Below are positions 31,375 to 41,999 of a DNA stretch of 53,436 nt, piece by piece. The position numbers and the translations under genes were made by a program. Below the pieces are notes generated by a model. The model had not been told where the DNA came from. It worked only from the letters and a program-made list of their open reading frames with translations, and did not search any database. The stretch is taken from contig OMYE01000026.1 of the NCBI GenBank assembly GCA_900315145.1, forward strand, positions 1 through 53,436, given 5' to 3'. The DNA comes from an uncultured Pseudomonadota bacterium (GTDB lineage: Bacteria > Pseudomonadota > Gammaproteobacteria > Enterobacterales > Succinivibrionaceae). The first letter of the stretch is position 1. Every line of letters begins with the position of its first letter.

Positions 31375-32475
31375 ATGAAAACGGTAGAAGCTCAGATAAA
31401 CCTGAGTAACTTGAAATACAATGTGGAATTAATCGGCAGGAGTCTTCCTGCACACAGCAGAATATACGCAGTACTGAAGGCTGATGCCTATGGTCATAAC
31501 AGTGTTCACTGCGCCAGAGCTCTTAAACATATTGCCTATGGTTATGCAGTGGCCAGACTTGAAGAGGCCGTTGAGCTGCGAGAGGCCGGTATAGACAAAC
31601 CTATACTGATGCTTGGCGGTTTTTTTCGCAGTGAGGATCTGCAGACTATTGCCAGATACCGCATTGAGGTCACAGTACATTCTGACTGGCAGATAGAGGC
31701 TTTACGTAATTTTCATGCAGATAATGAGATTAAGGTATGGCTTCAAGTGAATATCGGTATGCAGCGACTGGGGTTTAATTATGAAGATATAAAACCTGCT
31801 CTGGCGGCTCTTAATGAAATTTCCTGTGTTGCCAAACCGGTTGGTGCTATTTCTCATTTAAGCTGTGCTGATGATATCTCTACTCAGGAGTATAACCGTC
31901 TGCAGCTGGCTGCATGGCATAGAATGACAGATGACTGGGATGGTGAATTGAGCCTTTTTAATTCAGCTGCCTGTGCCTATTTTCCGGAAGATGCAACCGA
32001 TTATGTTCGTATAGGTATAACCCAGTACGGCATTTCTCCGACTCTAGGAAAATGCGGCAGTGATTTTGGATTGAAGCCGGTAATGACTTTGAGTTCCGAA
32101 CTTGTTGCCATAAGAGAACTCCATCCTGGTGATGCTGTCGGTTACGGAGCTTCATGGGTATGCAAGAAACCTACAAAACTCGGTATCGTGGCTATAGGCT
32201 ATGCTGACGGTTATCCGAGAGCTGTCCCGAACGGTACACCTGTGGAAATTAACGGCAGGGTGGTAAAGACAGCAGGTCATGTGTGTATGGATATGATGTT
32301 TGTCGATTTAGGAGGGGATAGCAACGACAGAATAGGGGACAGGGTTTATCTGTGGGGAACTGATCTGGTAAAAGTCGAGACGATAGCTGAAGCAGTTAAT
32401 ACCATTCCGTACGAGCTGGTATGCCATCTTTCTGACAGGGTTCGTTATACTTACACCGGAGATACAGAAGACTGA
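31375..32475 (+). CDS. alr: Alanine racemase
   Basis: PLP-dependent interconversion of L- and D-alanine for peptidoglycan. The 366 residues contain the PLP-lysine motif AVLKADAYGHN (Lys35) and the second catalytic Tyr in AVGYGASW (about 258), together with the CMDMMFVDLG segment. AGGA lies about 8 bases upstream. It sits 49 bases after dnaB with no terminator between them, so co-transcription is likely. Whether it is the housekeeping or the catabolic racemase cannot be told. Confidence 0.96.
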   Translation: MKTVEAQINLSNLKYNVELIGRSLPAHSRIYAVLKADAYGHNSVHCARALKHIAYGYAVARLEEAVELREAGIDKPILMLGGFFRSEDLQTIARYRIEVTVHSDWQIEALRNFHADNEIKVWLQVNIGMQRLGFNYEDIKPALAALNEISCVAKPVGAISHLSCADDISTQEYNRLQLAAWHRMTDDWDGELSLFNSAACAYFPEDATDYVRIGITQYGISPTLGKCGSDFGLKPVMTLSSELVAIRELHPGDAVGYGASWVCKKPTKLGIVAIGYADGYPRAVPNGTPVEINGRVVKTAGHVCMDMMFVDLGGDSNDRIGDRVYLWGTDLVKVETIAEAVNTIPYELVCHLSDRVRYTYTGDTED

Positions 32476-32497
32476 TAAAGTTTCTTCAGTATTTATG

Positions 32498-32537
32498 TCC
32501 GGTTCAATGAATGACTGTAAAAATGAACCGGATTTTT
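32498..32537 (+). terminator. Intrinsic terminator of dnaB-alr
   Basis: TCCGGTTCA (32498-32506) pairs perfectly with TGAACCGGA (32524-32532) and is followed by TTTTT. Confidence 0.85.
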
Positions 32538-32660
32538 GTGTTCCTGATTAAACCACCGTTGGTGACGTCTGACTGACCTCTTCAGGTGGTTCAGCTAAAA
32601 ATATTAATACCAGACATTATTTTTCAGAGAAAAATAACACATCTTAATCAGACAAGAAGG

Positions 32661-33089
32661 TTAGAAAGAGAATTCATCCTTTTTGTATTCCTTTGATAAG
32701 CGGATGTTATCTCCCTTTTCTTCAATTAAAGCCTGTAATTCGTCTTTTGCTATGTCCAGAGCTTCTTCTGCTGCGTCGAGGTTGTTTTCCTCTTCTTCGC
32801 ATTCATGGCTTGATTCACCCTTTTCCTTGCATACGAGGAAAGCTCTGTTTTTAATTGTGTCATACTTATCCTGAGCAAATCTTACAGGCAGATCATCAGG
32901 TTTCTGGAAACTAACTCCTGATGAATCGATGTTGACGTAGAGCCAAGGATGTCCCCAGTTCCAAACCGGAAAAATGAATTCAACTGCATTGTTTTCGGCG
33001 CTGTACAAAGAAGAGTTACTGTTAACTTTACCTAATAAAGCGATAGCCACAATAACAGCTATACCCCACCCAAGTATTTTATAGAACAT
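32661..33089 (-). CDS. Small membrane-anchored protein of unknown function
   Basis: I do not recognise this 142-residue protein. An N-terminal hydrophobic segment (about 3-22, ILGWGIAVIVAIALLG) without a clear cleavage site suggests a signal anchor. The middle has an aromatic stretch (FIFPVWNWGHPWLYVNI). The C-terminal half is a charged helix rich in Glu/Lys (EEEENNLDAAEEALDIAKDE), probably a coiled coil, with two Cys (KEKGESSHECEEE and the preceding VCKEK) that could form a disulfide if periplasmic. AGAGAG lies about 8 bases upstream of the ATG. It stands alone between alr and nadC. Confidence 0.7.
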   Translation of the reverse strand: MFYKILGWGIAVIVAIALLGKVNSNSSLYSAENNAVEFIFPVWNWGHPWLYVNIDSSGVSFQKPDDLPVRFAQDKYDTIKNRAFLVCKEKGESSHECEEEENNLDAAEEALDIAKDELQALIEEKGDNIRLSKEYKKDEFSF

Positions 33090-33522
33090 CTGTATTTCTC
33101 TCTGTTTTACGTATTAATGTTTTTGTTTTAAGTTAAGTATGTTTGCTTATGTGAATGTATCTCAGAAAAGAAACGGCTGAGGTATACAATCATCCATGAT
33201 TATTTAAGCTAAATTCAACGTATATTATACACTAGCTGGTAACTAAGTTTTACATCTGGAAAAAATATAGAAGGACAATGTGATTATCTTAAACAAAATA
33301 ATGTTAAATAATATGATTATTCCCTTCTTTTACGAATCAAAATGTTAAATTTTATTTAAACAAATGTTAAAGCCAAGGTATGAATATTATATTGTATTCT
33401 AAAAAAATAGTATAGAGCTTAATCAACATTTTAGTATAAATTATTTGATAAAAATATAAGGTATATCGCAATCCGTAAGAAGCTGCGGCGTTTTTTGATG
33501 AAAAAAGTAGATGTGAAAGGTA
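33090..33522. other. AT-rich gap between the anchored protein and nadC
   Basis: No gene or conserved RNA is recognised. The sequence is unusually A/T-rich with several TAAA/TTTA runs that could hold the promoter of the minus-strand gene at 33089. CCG/CGG arms followed by TTTTTT at about 33473-33496 are too weak to call. Confidence 0.3.
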
Positions 33523-33558
33523 GAAAAAAAAGAGGTCTGTACTGCAGCCCTCTTTTTA
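33523..33558 (-). terminator. Terminator of nadC
   Basis: AAAGAGG and CCTCTTT arms flank a 14-base loop. On the minus strand the stem is followed by a long T-run, just beyond the nadC stop. Confidence 0.75.
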
Positions 33559-33591
33559 TTATTCCGGAAGTATTCCTGAAGAAAAATCCGG

Positions 33592-34476
<885 letters not shown>

Positions 34477-34879
34477 TTAGTTAAAACGTTGTAATACACT
34501 TTATATGCCGTTTACGGGACTTATTACAGGTAGGTAACTATAAGAAGCCGTCAAAATCACTCACGTCACATGTGCATTACATGTACCTGCTTTTATGATA
34601 ACCGATGTAGTAATTATCAAATTTTCGTAATTATACAACAATTACCGTATTTTTTTAATTCCGATGACAATATGATGTGTTGGGTAACGGAATGTCTTCA
34701 CGCAAAAGGAATGAGCAGGGGGATGTACTCTGTATGGTAGGACGGGATGGAAAGGAATGGCATGAATTCTTCCGGTGCAGGAACAGACTGGTTCCTCGCA
34801 GTACAAAATCGGATTTTATAAATGATTTACAAAACTCACATATTTTTATTTAATCATTTTGCCATAAATGAGATTTAAG

Positions 34880-34908
34880 TCGAAAAAATAATAAAAAAAA
34901 GGTATAAT
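34880..34908 (+). promoter_or_regulatory. Candidate promoter upstream of prfB
   Basis: Perfect -10 TATAAT (34903-34908), 17-base spacer, weak -35 TCGAAA (34880-34885, 4 of 6 consensus positions), very A-rich spacer. The predicted RNA starts near 34915, inside CACCTCCT. Confidence 0.5.
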
Positions 34909-35112
34909 ACGGCACCTCCTGAATTTTATGAATAAATGATTTTTTTGAAGACACATGGTGATATAACGGAATTGTGGTTTTCTGCTATATGTATTTTATA
35001 GTGTTGTCTATTGAAATTATTTGTTATTTTATGAATATAATCCGGTGCTAAACATAATCCCGGAGATAGTATCTTTCCCCGCCGGAAGGCAGTGGATGAT
35101 AATGAAAGAGAG

Positions 35113-35211
35113 GTGACTGATAATATTTCTTTCAGTCGGAACAACTTAAAAGTATTGCTTAATCGGCCGTGGTACTGGAAGTTTATTTCCGGCAGTTCCG
35201 GCCGTGTTTGA
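35113..35211 (+). CDS. Candidate 32-residue leader ORF before prfB (tentative)
   Basis: A GTG-initiated frame of 32 codons ends 24 bases before prfB. It starts inside the stop of a six-codon ATG frame (MIMKER, 35096-35116) that has GGAAGG upstream, so the two could be coupled. The peptide (LLNRPWYWKFISG at its core) is not one I recognise, and it may be chance. Confidence 0.2.
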   Translation: MTDNISFSRNNLKVLLNRPWYWKFISGSSGRV

Positions 35212-35235
35212 ATATTAGAGAAAAAATTAGAAATT

Positions 35236-36334
35236 ATGATGGAATTAACTTCTCTTGAAAACAGACTGGATGATTACCGCTCACGCACGGAAAGTCTTAG
35301 GGGGTATCTTTGACCCTGCCGGTAAAAAGGAAAGACTGGAAGAAGTGGAGGGATTGCTGGCTAATCCGGATGTGTGGGGAGATCAAGAAAAGTATCAGCA
35401 GTTGAGTAAGGAAAAGCTCACACTTGAGTCATGCACCCAGACGTTTGCAAATCTCGAGGGATTCTTTGATGACAGTGAAGTGCTTTTGGAAATGGTTAAA
35501 TCAGAACAGGATGAGGATGCCTATAATGAACTGCTGGCAGTTTTGGATAATGTCGACAGGCAGCTTTCTGATCTGGAATTTAAACGGATGTTCAACGGAG
35601 CTAATGACGAACTGAACTGTTATATGGACATTCAGTCAGGTTCCGGTGGTACTGAGGCTCAGGACTGGGCCAGCATGATTATGCGTATGTATCTGAAATT
35701 TGCCGATAAGAACGGTTTTAAGAGTGAAATTATCGAATTATCCGAAGGTGAAGTGGCGGGAATTAAATCAGCTACTATAAAATTCACCGGTCCGTTTGCA
35801 TATGGTTGGTTTCGCACGGAAACAGGCGTTCACCGTCTCGTAAGAAAATCCCCGTTTGATTCAGGGAACCGCAGACATACGTCATTCTGTTCTGCATTTG
35901 TCTACCCTGAGGTTGATGACAAGATTGAAATTGAAATCAATCCTGCCGATCTGCGTGTGGACGTGTACAGAGCATCCGGAGCCGGCGGTCAGCATATCAA
36001 TAAGACAGATTCGGCAATAAGAATTACCCACATTCCGACAAACATTGTTGTTCAGTGTCAGAATGAACGATCTCAGCACCAGAACAGAGAGCAGGCAATG
36101 AAACAGCTCAAGGCCAAGCTCTATGAACTTGAACTGAGAAAGAAGCAGGAGGAAAAGCAGAGTCTAGAGGATTCAAAATCAGACATAGGCTGGGGAAGTC
36201 AGATTCGCTCGTATGTACTGGATGATTCCCGTGTAAAGGATCTGCGTACAGGGTATGAAGATCGTAATACCGTTTCAGTGTTAGATGGCGGTATCTTAGA
36301 ATTTATTAAGGAAAGTTTAAAAGCAGGACTTTGA
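35236..36334 (+). CDS. prfB: Peptide chain release factor 2, with programmed +1 frameshift
   Basis: RF2 terminates translation at UGA and UAA. The first 25 codons (35236-35310) end at an in-frame TGA (35311-35313). The sequence AGGGGG-TATCTTTGAC around it is the classic prfB recoding site: an internal Shine-Dalgarno, a CTT slip codon and TGA C. A +1 shift continues at GAC 35312 and gives a 365-residue protein, the E. coli length. Later motifs are the [14 protein letters not shown] start of the core, the [13 protein letters not shown] motif with GGQ for peptide release, and [15 protein letters not shown]. Low RF2 raises frameshifting, so the gene is autoregulated. lysS follows after 16 bases, as in E. 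coli. The TGA is not a mutation. Confidence 0.97.
35301..35314 (+). promoter_or_regulatory. prfB +1 programmed frameshift site
   Basis: GGGG (with the AG before it an internal Shine-Dalgarno), TAT, slip codon CTT (35308-35310), stop TGA (35311-35313) and the following C. The core is identical to the E. coli recoding site. Confidence 0.95.
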
Positions 36335-36350
36335 TTTTATAGGAATAATT

Positions 36351-37874
36351 ATGGAAAATCAGATTGATGCTCAGAATACTGAGTTAAACAATGAAATGGC
36401 GCAGCGTCTCGCTAAATTAGATGAAATCAGAAAACACGGTATCGCTTTTCCTAACGATTTCCGCAGAGATCATATTTCATCTGATTTACACGGTCTCTAT
36501 GATGAAAAATCCCAAGAAGAACTTGAATCCGAGAAGATTCATGTAAAGATTGCCGGCCGTATGGTTACCCGCCGTATTATGGGTAAGGCATCCTTCGCTA
36601 CCATTCAGGATATGGGCGGTAGAATTCAGATTTATGTTACCCGTGATGATCTTCCTGAAAATCAGTATAACGAGGAATTCAAGAAGTATGACCTGGGTGA
36701 TATCGTAGGTTGTGAAGGTTTTGTATTCAAGACCAAGACCGGTGAATTATCAGTCCACGTAACCAACATCAGATTGCTTACCAAGGCTCTCCGTCCTTTA
36801 CCTGAAAAGTTCAAAGGACTGGTTGATCAGGAGGCACGCTGCCGTCAGAGATATCTGGATTTGATCGCTAATGAACATTCAAGAAGAACTTTTGTCATCC
36901 GTTCAAAGGTTATTGCCGGTATCAGAAAGTATATGACCGAGCACGGCTTTATGGAAGTTGAAACTCCGATGATGCAGACCATTCCTGGCGGTGCTTCAGC
37001 CAGACCGTTCATTACTCATCACAATGCTCTTGATATGGATATGTATCTGCGTATTGCACCGGAACTGTTCTTAAAGAGACTGGTTGTAGGCGGTTTTGAA
37101 CGTGTATTCGAAATTAACCGTAACTTCCGTAACGAAGGTATTGACGTAAGACATAATCCTGAATTTACTATGATGGAATTCTATATGGCTTACGCTGATT
37201 ACCATGATCTTATCGATTTCACAGAAGATCTGTTCAAGACTTTAGCTCTTGAAGTACTTGGTACAACTAAGATTCATTATGCCAAGGAAGGTGAGGACGG
37301 TCTGGATATCGATTTCGGGCAGCCTTTTGACAGACTTACCATGAAAGAAGCCATCTTAAAGTATGCCGACTGGATTAAGCCTGAAGATTTAGAGGATTTT
37401 GATCGTGCCCATGCTATTGCCGAGAAGCTTCATATTGAAATTCTCAGTGCCTGGAAGCTCGGTCACCTGATTTCTGCTATTTTTGAGGAAGTTGCTGAAC
37501 ATCATCTGATTCATCCGACTTTTGTTACTGAATATCCGTTTGAAATCTCCCCTCTGGCAAGAAGAAACGATCAGAACCCTGATTTCACCGATCGTTTTGA
37601 ATTCTTCATCGCCGGCCGTGAACTTGGCAATGCATTCTCAGAATTGAACGATGCTCAGGATCAGGCTGCAAGATTCAGAGCCCAGGTGGAACAGAAGGAA
37701 GCCGGTGATGATGAAGCTATGTATTACGATGGTGACTTTATCACAGCTCTGGAACACGGTTTACCTCCTACTGCAGGTGAAGGTATCGGTATTGACAGAC
37801 TGGTAATGCTGTTTGCTAACTGTCATACCATCAGAGACGTAATTTTATTCCCAACATTAAGACCACAAAAGTAA
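36351..37874 (+). CDS. lysS: Lysyl-tRNA synthetase, class II
   Basis: Charges tRNA-Lys. The 507 residues have the N-terminal OB-fold anticodon-binding domain ([24 protein letters not shown]), motif 1 ([21 protein letters not shown]), motif 2 ([33 protein letters not shown]) and motif 3 ([19 protein letters not shown]). AGGA lies 6-7 bases upstream. It is the second gene of a prfB-lysS operon. No convincing terminator separates it from dapA. Confidence 0.97.
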   Translation: MENQIDAQNTELNNEMAQRLAKLDEIRKHGIAFPNDFRRDHISSDLHGLYDEKSQEELESEKIHVKIAGRMVTRRIMGKASFATIQDMGGRIQIYVTRDDLPENQYNEEFKKYDLGDIVGCEGFVFKTKTGELSVHVTNIRLLTKALRPLPEKFKGLVDQEARCRQRYLDLIANEHSRRTFVIRSKVIAGIRKYMTEHGFMEVETPMMQTIPGGASARPFITHHNALDMDMYLRIAPELFLKRLVVGGFERVFEINRNFRNEGIDVRHNPEFTMMEFYMAYADYHDLIDFTEDLFKTLALEVLGTTKIHYAKEGEDGLDIDFGQPFDRLTMKEAILKYADWIKPEDLEDFDRAHAIAEKLHIEILSAWKLGHLISAIFEEVAEHHLIHPTFVTEYPFEISPLARRNDQNPDFTDRFEFFIAGRELGNAFSELNDAQDQAARFRAQVEQKEAGDDEAMYYDGDFITALEHGLPPTAGEGIGIDRLVMLFANCHTIRDVILFPTLRPQK

Positions 37875-37948
37875 CATTAAGTAAAAGCAATATTAAACCG
37901 GAGTTTAAATTATTAAAGATCTGCATCGAATATTGTCGTCGTCTAGAG

Positions 37949-37954
37949 TATAAT
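37949..37954 (+). promoter_or_regulatory. Possible dapA promoter -10
   Basis: Perfect TATAAT 48 bases before dapA. The hexamer 17 bases upstream (TCGAAT) is a poor -35. Confidence 0.35.
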
Positions 37955-38001
37955 AGCTTCGGTTTGTTATTTAATGTTGATTAATCATTTCTAAGGAATT
38001 T

Positions 38002-38883
38002 ATGAGTATGATCCATGGATCAATCGTTGCTCTCATCACTCCATTCAAGGATGGCAGGTTGGATGAGGAAGCTCTTCGCAATATCGTAAATTGGCACATT
38101 GAACAGGGTACCAACGGTATTGTTCCGGTAGGTACTACCGGTGAATGTCCTACTCTTACCCCTGAGGAACACTGTCGTGTAATTGAGATTACAGCTGAAA
38201 TTGCCAAGGGTAAAATGAGTATCATTGCGGGTGCAGGTTCTAATAATCCGGTAGAAGCTATTGAGTATACCAAGGTAGCCGAAAAGGCCGGTGCTGATGC
38301 CACCCTCCATGTTGCAGGTTATTACAACCGTCCGAATCAGGACGGCCTGTATGCTCATTTCAAGACTCTTCACGATGCTACAAATATTCCTATTATTCTG
38401 TACAATATTCCAGGCAGAGCCGTAGTTAATATTCTTCCGGAAACTGTTGCCAAGCTCGCTGAACTGCCAAGAATTGCAGGTATTAAGGATGCTACTGGTG
38501 ATTTGGCCAGACCATGGGTTGAAAGACAGCTTATCAAGAGAAATGATTTCGTATGGCTTTCAGGTGAAGATGCTACAGCAGTGAGCTATAATGTTGCCGG
38601 CGGTACAGGTGTAATTTCTGTAACTGCAAACGTCGCTCCTAAGCTGGTTGCTGAGGTTCAGGCCCTTACCCTTGCCGGTAAGTATATTGAAGCACGTGAA
38701 AAGCAGGATCGTTTAATGCGTCTTCACAAGCTGATGTTTAAGGAACCAAGCCCGGCCGGTGCCAAGTACGCCTGTTCATTACTCGGTTTATGCACTGAAG
38801 AATGCCGTTTGCCGGTAATGCCTCTCTCAGCTCAGACTAAGTCTGAAATTCAGAGTGCTATGAAGGATTTAGGTTTGATTTAA
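38002..38883 (+). CDS. dapA: 4-hydroxy-tetrahydrodipicolinate synthase
   Basis: Condenses pyruvate with aspartate semialdehyde in the lysine/diaminopimelate pathway. The 293 residues have GTTGECPTL, the catalytic Tyr134 in LYNIPGRAV and the Schiff-base Lys162 in GIKDATGD. AAGGA lies 5-6 bases upstream. Its position next to lysS places a lysine biosynthesis gene beside lysyl-tRNA synthetase; no lysine riboswitch is visible in the short gap. No bamC (nlpB), the usual E. coli neighbour, follows. Confidence 0.97.
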   Translation: MSMIHGSIVALITPFKDGRLDEEALRNIVNWHIEQGTNGIVPVGTTGECPTLTPEEHCRVIEITAEIAKGKMSIIAGAGSNNPVEAIEYTKVAEKAGADATLHVAGYYNRPNQDGLYAHFKTLHDATNIPIILYNIPGRAVVNILPETVAKLAELPRIAGIKDATGDLARPWVERQLIKRNDFVWLSGEDATAVSYNVAGGTGVISVTANVAPKLVAEVQALTLAGKYIEAREKQDRLMRLHKLMFKEPSPAGAKYACSLLGLCTEECRLPVMPLSAQTKSEIQSAMKDLGLI

Positions 38884-38944
38884 TCTGTCATTGTTCCAGG
38901 GTGCGCCCGAAATGAGATAAGTTATATTGAACTTGATTGTTTAA

Positions 38945-38977
38945 TAAAAAAAGTGGTTCATGAAACCACTTTTTTTA
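38945..38977 (+). terminator. Intrinsic terminator of dapA
   Basis: AAAAAAAGTGGTT pairs with AACCACTTTTTTT around CATGA, a near-symmetrical and probably bidirectional terminator. Confidence 0.85.
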
Positions 38978-39087
38978 TATCTGTTTTTGTTCATTACCCG
39001 GAAGTTCTCCTGCTTAGTACCGCAGTCTTAAGATATAGAAGAGGCGGTGAAGTTATGGAGCCGGATATTGTGTATTAAGGTTTTACT

Positions 39088-39786
39088 ATGGAAAATAACC
39101 AGGAAGTAGCACACATTAGAAGAATTAAGAGCTATGTGTTGCGCGAAGGCCGTTTAACTACCGGACAGGAAAGAGCCATCAAAGAGCTGTGGCCTGTCTG
39201 GGGGGTTGAGTATCAGGAAGCACTGATCAATCCTGCGGTGCTTTTTAACAGAGATAATGCTCCTCTTACCGTTGAGATTGGCTTTGGCATGGGTAAGTCT
39301 CTGGTGGAAATGGCAGGTAATGCACCGGAAAGAAATTTTATCGGTATTGAGGTCCATACCCCGGGTATAGGTGCCTGTCTTGCGGATATAAGGGATCATG
39401 AAATAACAAATCTGCGAATTGTTCATCATGATGCTGTAGAAGTATTCAATAATATGATTCCGGACGGTTCCGTAGATACTCTGCAGCTTTATTTCCCTGA
39501 TCCCTGGCATAAGGCACGTCATCATAAGAGACGTATTGTAAAGCAGGAATTTCTGGATATGGTTATTCCCAAGTTAAAGCAGGGCGGTGTTATTCATATG
39601 GCTACAGACTGGGAAAATTACGCTGAACAGATGCTTGAAGTACTGAGCGGTGATGCCCGTCTGGAAAATATGTCAGCTGACGGAACGTATGTGCCTCGTC
39701 CCGATTTCAGACCGCTTACCAAGTTTGAGTTAAGAGGTCAGCGTCTGGGACATGGGGTGTGGGATTTAATGTTCAGGAAGAAGTAA
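39088..39786 (+). CDS. trmB: tRNA (guanine-N7-)-methyltransferase
   Basis: SAM-dependent m7G46 methylation of tRNAs. The 232 residues contain the SAM motif [22 protein letters not shown], the signature [15 protein letters not shown] and the C-terminal [20 protein letters not shown]. The stop lies 5 bases before the amgK start, so the two are probably co-transcribed. mutY and yggX, the E. coli neighbours, are absent here. Confidence 0.96.
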   Translation: MENNQEVAHIRRIKSYVLREGRLTTGQERAIKELWPVWGVEYQEALINPAVLFNRDNAPLTVEIGFGMGKSLVEMAGNAPERNFIGIEVHTPGIGACLADIRDHEITNLRIVHHDAVEVFNNMIPDGSVDTLQLYFPDPWHKARHHKRRIVKQEFLDMVIPKLKQGGVIHMATDWENYAEQMLEVLSGDARLENMSADGTYVPRPDFRPLTKFELRGQRLGHGVWDLMFRKK

Positions 39787-39791
39787 CTGTT

Positions 39792-40748
39792 ATGAACAGT
39801 AGATTACAATCGCTGGAAAAGTGGTATCACGGTTTGAACGTTAATTACACCTCCATTCCGGAGCTGGTGAGTGGTGATGCCTCATTCAGAAAGTTTTACC
39901 GTGTTCCAGAGGGGATCCTGATGGATGCTCCTCCTGCAACTGAAAAAAACAGGGAATTTATCGAGCTTAGCAGTCTTTATTTAAAAAACGGAGTCCGGGT
40001 TCCCAGGGTAAAGGCTTTCAACCTGGAGGATGGTTTTCTTCTGGTTGAGGATCTCGGCAGTGTAACCTTTGCCAATAAAAGAACTGATGAAAACCGGGTG
40101 AGTCTCTACAATCAGGCTGTGGATTTTCTTCTAGGAATGACCCGGGTTGATGCATCAGGACTTCCTGCCTATGACGGTGAGTTTATTCTAAGAGAGAACG
40201 GCATCTGTACTGAATGGTATTTTAACAAGTCAAGAAAAGTCAATCTTTCTGAAGCGGAAAGCCTGATAATTGCCCGGGCCGGTGAACTGATGATAGCCAA
40301 CAGTCTAGAACAGCCTCAGATAGCCATGCATCGTGATTACCACAGCCGTAATATTATGATTACAGGGGATGACGGCCTGGCTCTGGTTGATTTTCAGGAT
40401 ACCGTAAGGGGTCCTTTAACCTATGACCTGGCATCACTACTTCTTGACTGTTATTATGAACTGCCGCTTCCTGAACTTGACGGATATATAGAAAGAGCCT
40501 ATGGAATGTACTGTTCATGCGGAATAATTCCGGGAGTGTCTCTGGAAAAGTTCAGACGCTGGCTGTTTATTACTGCTTTGCAGCGTCATTTCAAATGTGC
40601 CGGGATTTTTAACCGTCTGCATTTAAGGGATGGCAAACCGGGGTATCTCAAGGATATTCCTTTGGTCTTAAAATATATCGACAGGGAAACATCCATGTTT
40701 GATGATTTTAGGGATTTGCGGGATCTTTTCAGAAAATATCCCCAGTAA
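39792..40748 (+). CDS. amgK: AmgK-type anomeric N-acetylmuramate/N-acetylglucosamine kinase
   Basis: A 318-residue aminoglycoside-phosphotransferase-fold kinase. The Brenner loop is AMHRDYHSRNIMI (HxDxxxxN) and the metal-binding Asp is in LVDFQDTVRGPLTYDLASLL. With MurU nearby, the expected role is phosphorylation of recycled MurNAc to MurNAc-1-P, the Pseudomonas-type peptidoglycan recycling route missing from E. coli. The start is ATG 39792 after AGGAAG; an upstream in-frame ATG (39759) lies inside trmB. A terminator separates it from murU. The assignment rests on fold and on neighbourhood. Confidence 0.82.
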   Translation: MNSRLQSLEKWYHGLNVNYTSIPELVSGDASFRKFYRVPEGILMDAPPATEKNREFIELSSLYLKNGVRVPRVKAFNLEDGFLLVEDLGSVTFANKRTDENRVSLYNQAVDFLLGMTRVDASGLPAYDGEFILRENGICTEWYFNKSRKVNLSEAESLIIARAGELMIANSLEQPQIAMHRDYHSRNIMITGDDGLALVDFQDTVRGPLTYDLASLLLDCYYELPLPELDGYIERAYGMYCSCGIIPGVSLEKFRRWLFITALQRHFKCAGIFNRLHLRDGKPGYLKDIPLVLKYIDRETSMFDDFRDLRDLFRKYPQ

Positions 40749-40758
40749 CATCTTTAAA

Positions 40759-40785
40759 ACGGCCCGCTCCGGGGCTGTTTTTTTA
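40759..40785 (+). terminator. Intrinsic terminator of trmB-amgK
   Basis: ACGGCCC pairs with GGGCTGT (one G-T pair) around GCTCCG, with seven T directly after. Confidence 0.85.
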
Positions 40786-41313
40786 TCTTTAATCTTCTGT
40801 CAGTCGTTAGATTACGGTTGTCATGAGAATCATTGTCTGATTTAAGCCCATAGTTTATTTATCTTGACATGACACGGCATAGCCTTCAGCCCTCAGGAAT
40901 GACTTTGGTGTAAGAAAAAACAGGTTTAACTATTTTCCATGCTGTATCATTTTTAAGTTTGCTTTTTTAGTAATTCTATATGTGGAGAAGATCGGCAAAC
41001 TGACTTTTTTTATGGTAATAAACACTCATATCAACATTATTTACGTTACAATATATGCGTTATAACTGTAATACTGCAGCTTGAAGAAAAAGTCAGTTCT
41101 GGCAGTAAGAGCTGTATCCCTGCGGTGTTATACCCGGGGGTCCTGTACACAGCCCTGTTTTATTAATGACTGTTTCACTAAAAAGTCTCGTTTTGGTGGC
41201 GAAAAGAGACGGAGATAGGAATTGAGGTACTGTGATGAATACTGGACTGATTTGATAGATATCATAATTATGTAAACAGCATTAATAAAATTTTTTTCGG
41301 ATAAGTAATAAAA
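40786..41313. other. amgK-murU gap with a hairpin
   Basis: No gene is present. GTCTC-G-TTTT (41185-41194) pairs with AAAA-GAGAC (41202-41210) with one bulged G, about 100 bases before murU. A TTGACA at 40864 has no -10 partner. The gap must contain the murU promoter, which I cannot place with confidence. Confidence 0.35.
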
Positions 41314-41979
41314 ATGAAGGCAATGATACTTGCAGCCGGCAGAGGGGAAAGAATGAGACCCCTTACGGACACAACGCCTAAACCGTTGTTAAAGGTAAAT
41401 GATCAGGCGCTGATTGAATATCATATTAAAAAACTCAAGGCTATCGGTATTACTGAACTGGTTGTAAACCATGCCTGGCTTGGCGGAGTGATCGAAAAAA
41501 CTTTGGGGGACGGTTCATCTTACGGAGTTCATATTTTGTATTCTCCTGAGATTGCCGGCGGGCTTGAAACCGCAGGCGGCATAAGGCATGCGCTTCATCT
41601 TCTTGGAACAGAGCCTTTTATAGTGGTAAATGGTGATGTTTATACTGATTTTGATTACAGTCAGCTTTTGAATATCGATTTGGGAGATGCACTCGGTTGT
41701 CTTTTTTTAACTGATAATCCAGACTTTCATCCTGAAGGAGATTTCGGTATTGACGGTGATTATCTATGTAACGGAAAGGATTATACTTTTAGCGGTATTT
41801 CCGTATACAGGCCGGAGGCATTTAGAGATATGCCTGATGAAAGGGCTAAATTAAAGCCGTATTTCGACAGTTGGATTCGGGGAAAACAATTACTTGCCAG
41901 AAAGTTGAATGCATTCTGGTGTGATGTAGGAACCCCGGAGAGATTGGCTGATCTGGATAAAAAGTTACGTAATATATAG
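41314..41979 (+). CDS. murU: MurU-type N-acetylmuramate 1-phosphate uridylyltransferase
   Basis: A 221-residue nucleotidyltransferase that would make UDP-MurNAc from MurNAc-1-P and UTP, bypassing the fosfomycin-sensitive MurA/MurB steps. It has the pyrophosphorylase signature LAAGRGERMRPLTDTTPKPL, the GLETAGGIRHAL segment and the metal-binding Asp in VVNGDVYTDFD. Its length fits short MurU rather than long GalU or RmlA. Proximity to amgK and djlA matches the Pseudomonas arrangement. Other sugar-1-phosphate specificities are possible. Confidence 0.85.
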   Translation: MKAMILAAGRGERMRPLTDTTPKPLLKVNDQALIEYHIKKLKAIGITELVVNHAWLGGVIEKTLGDGSSYGVHILYSPEIAGGLETAGGIRHALHLLGTEPFIVVNGDVYTDFDYSQLLNIDLGDALGCLFLTDNPDFHPEGDFGIDGDYLCNGKDYTFSGISVYRPEAFRDMPDERAKLKPYFDSWIRGKQLLARKLNAFWCDVGTPERLADLDKKLRNI

Positions 41980-41999
41980 TAGTGGTATGGGAGGTTTCC

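Noticed and set aside
35311-35313. Stop codon early in prfB suggesting a pseudogene
   Set aside because: It is the programmed frameshift TGA, with the full recoding site and an intact downstream frame.
40864-40869. TTGACA as a promoter for murU
   Set aside because: No -10-like hexamer at 16-19 bases downstream, and it is about 450 bases from the gene.
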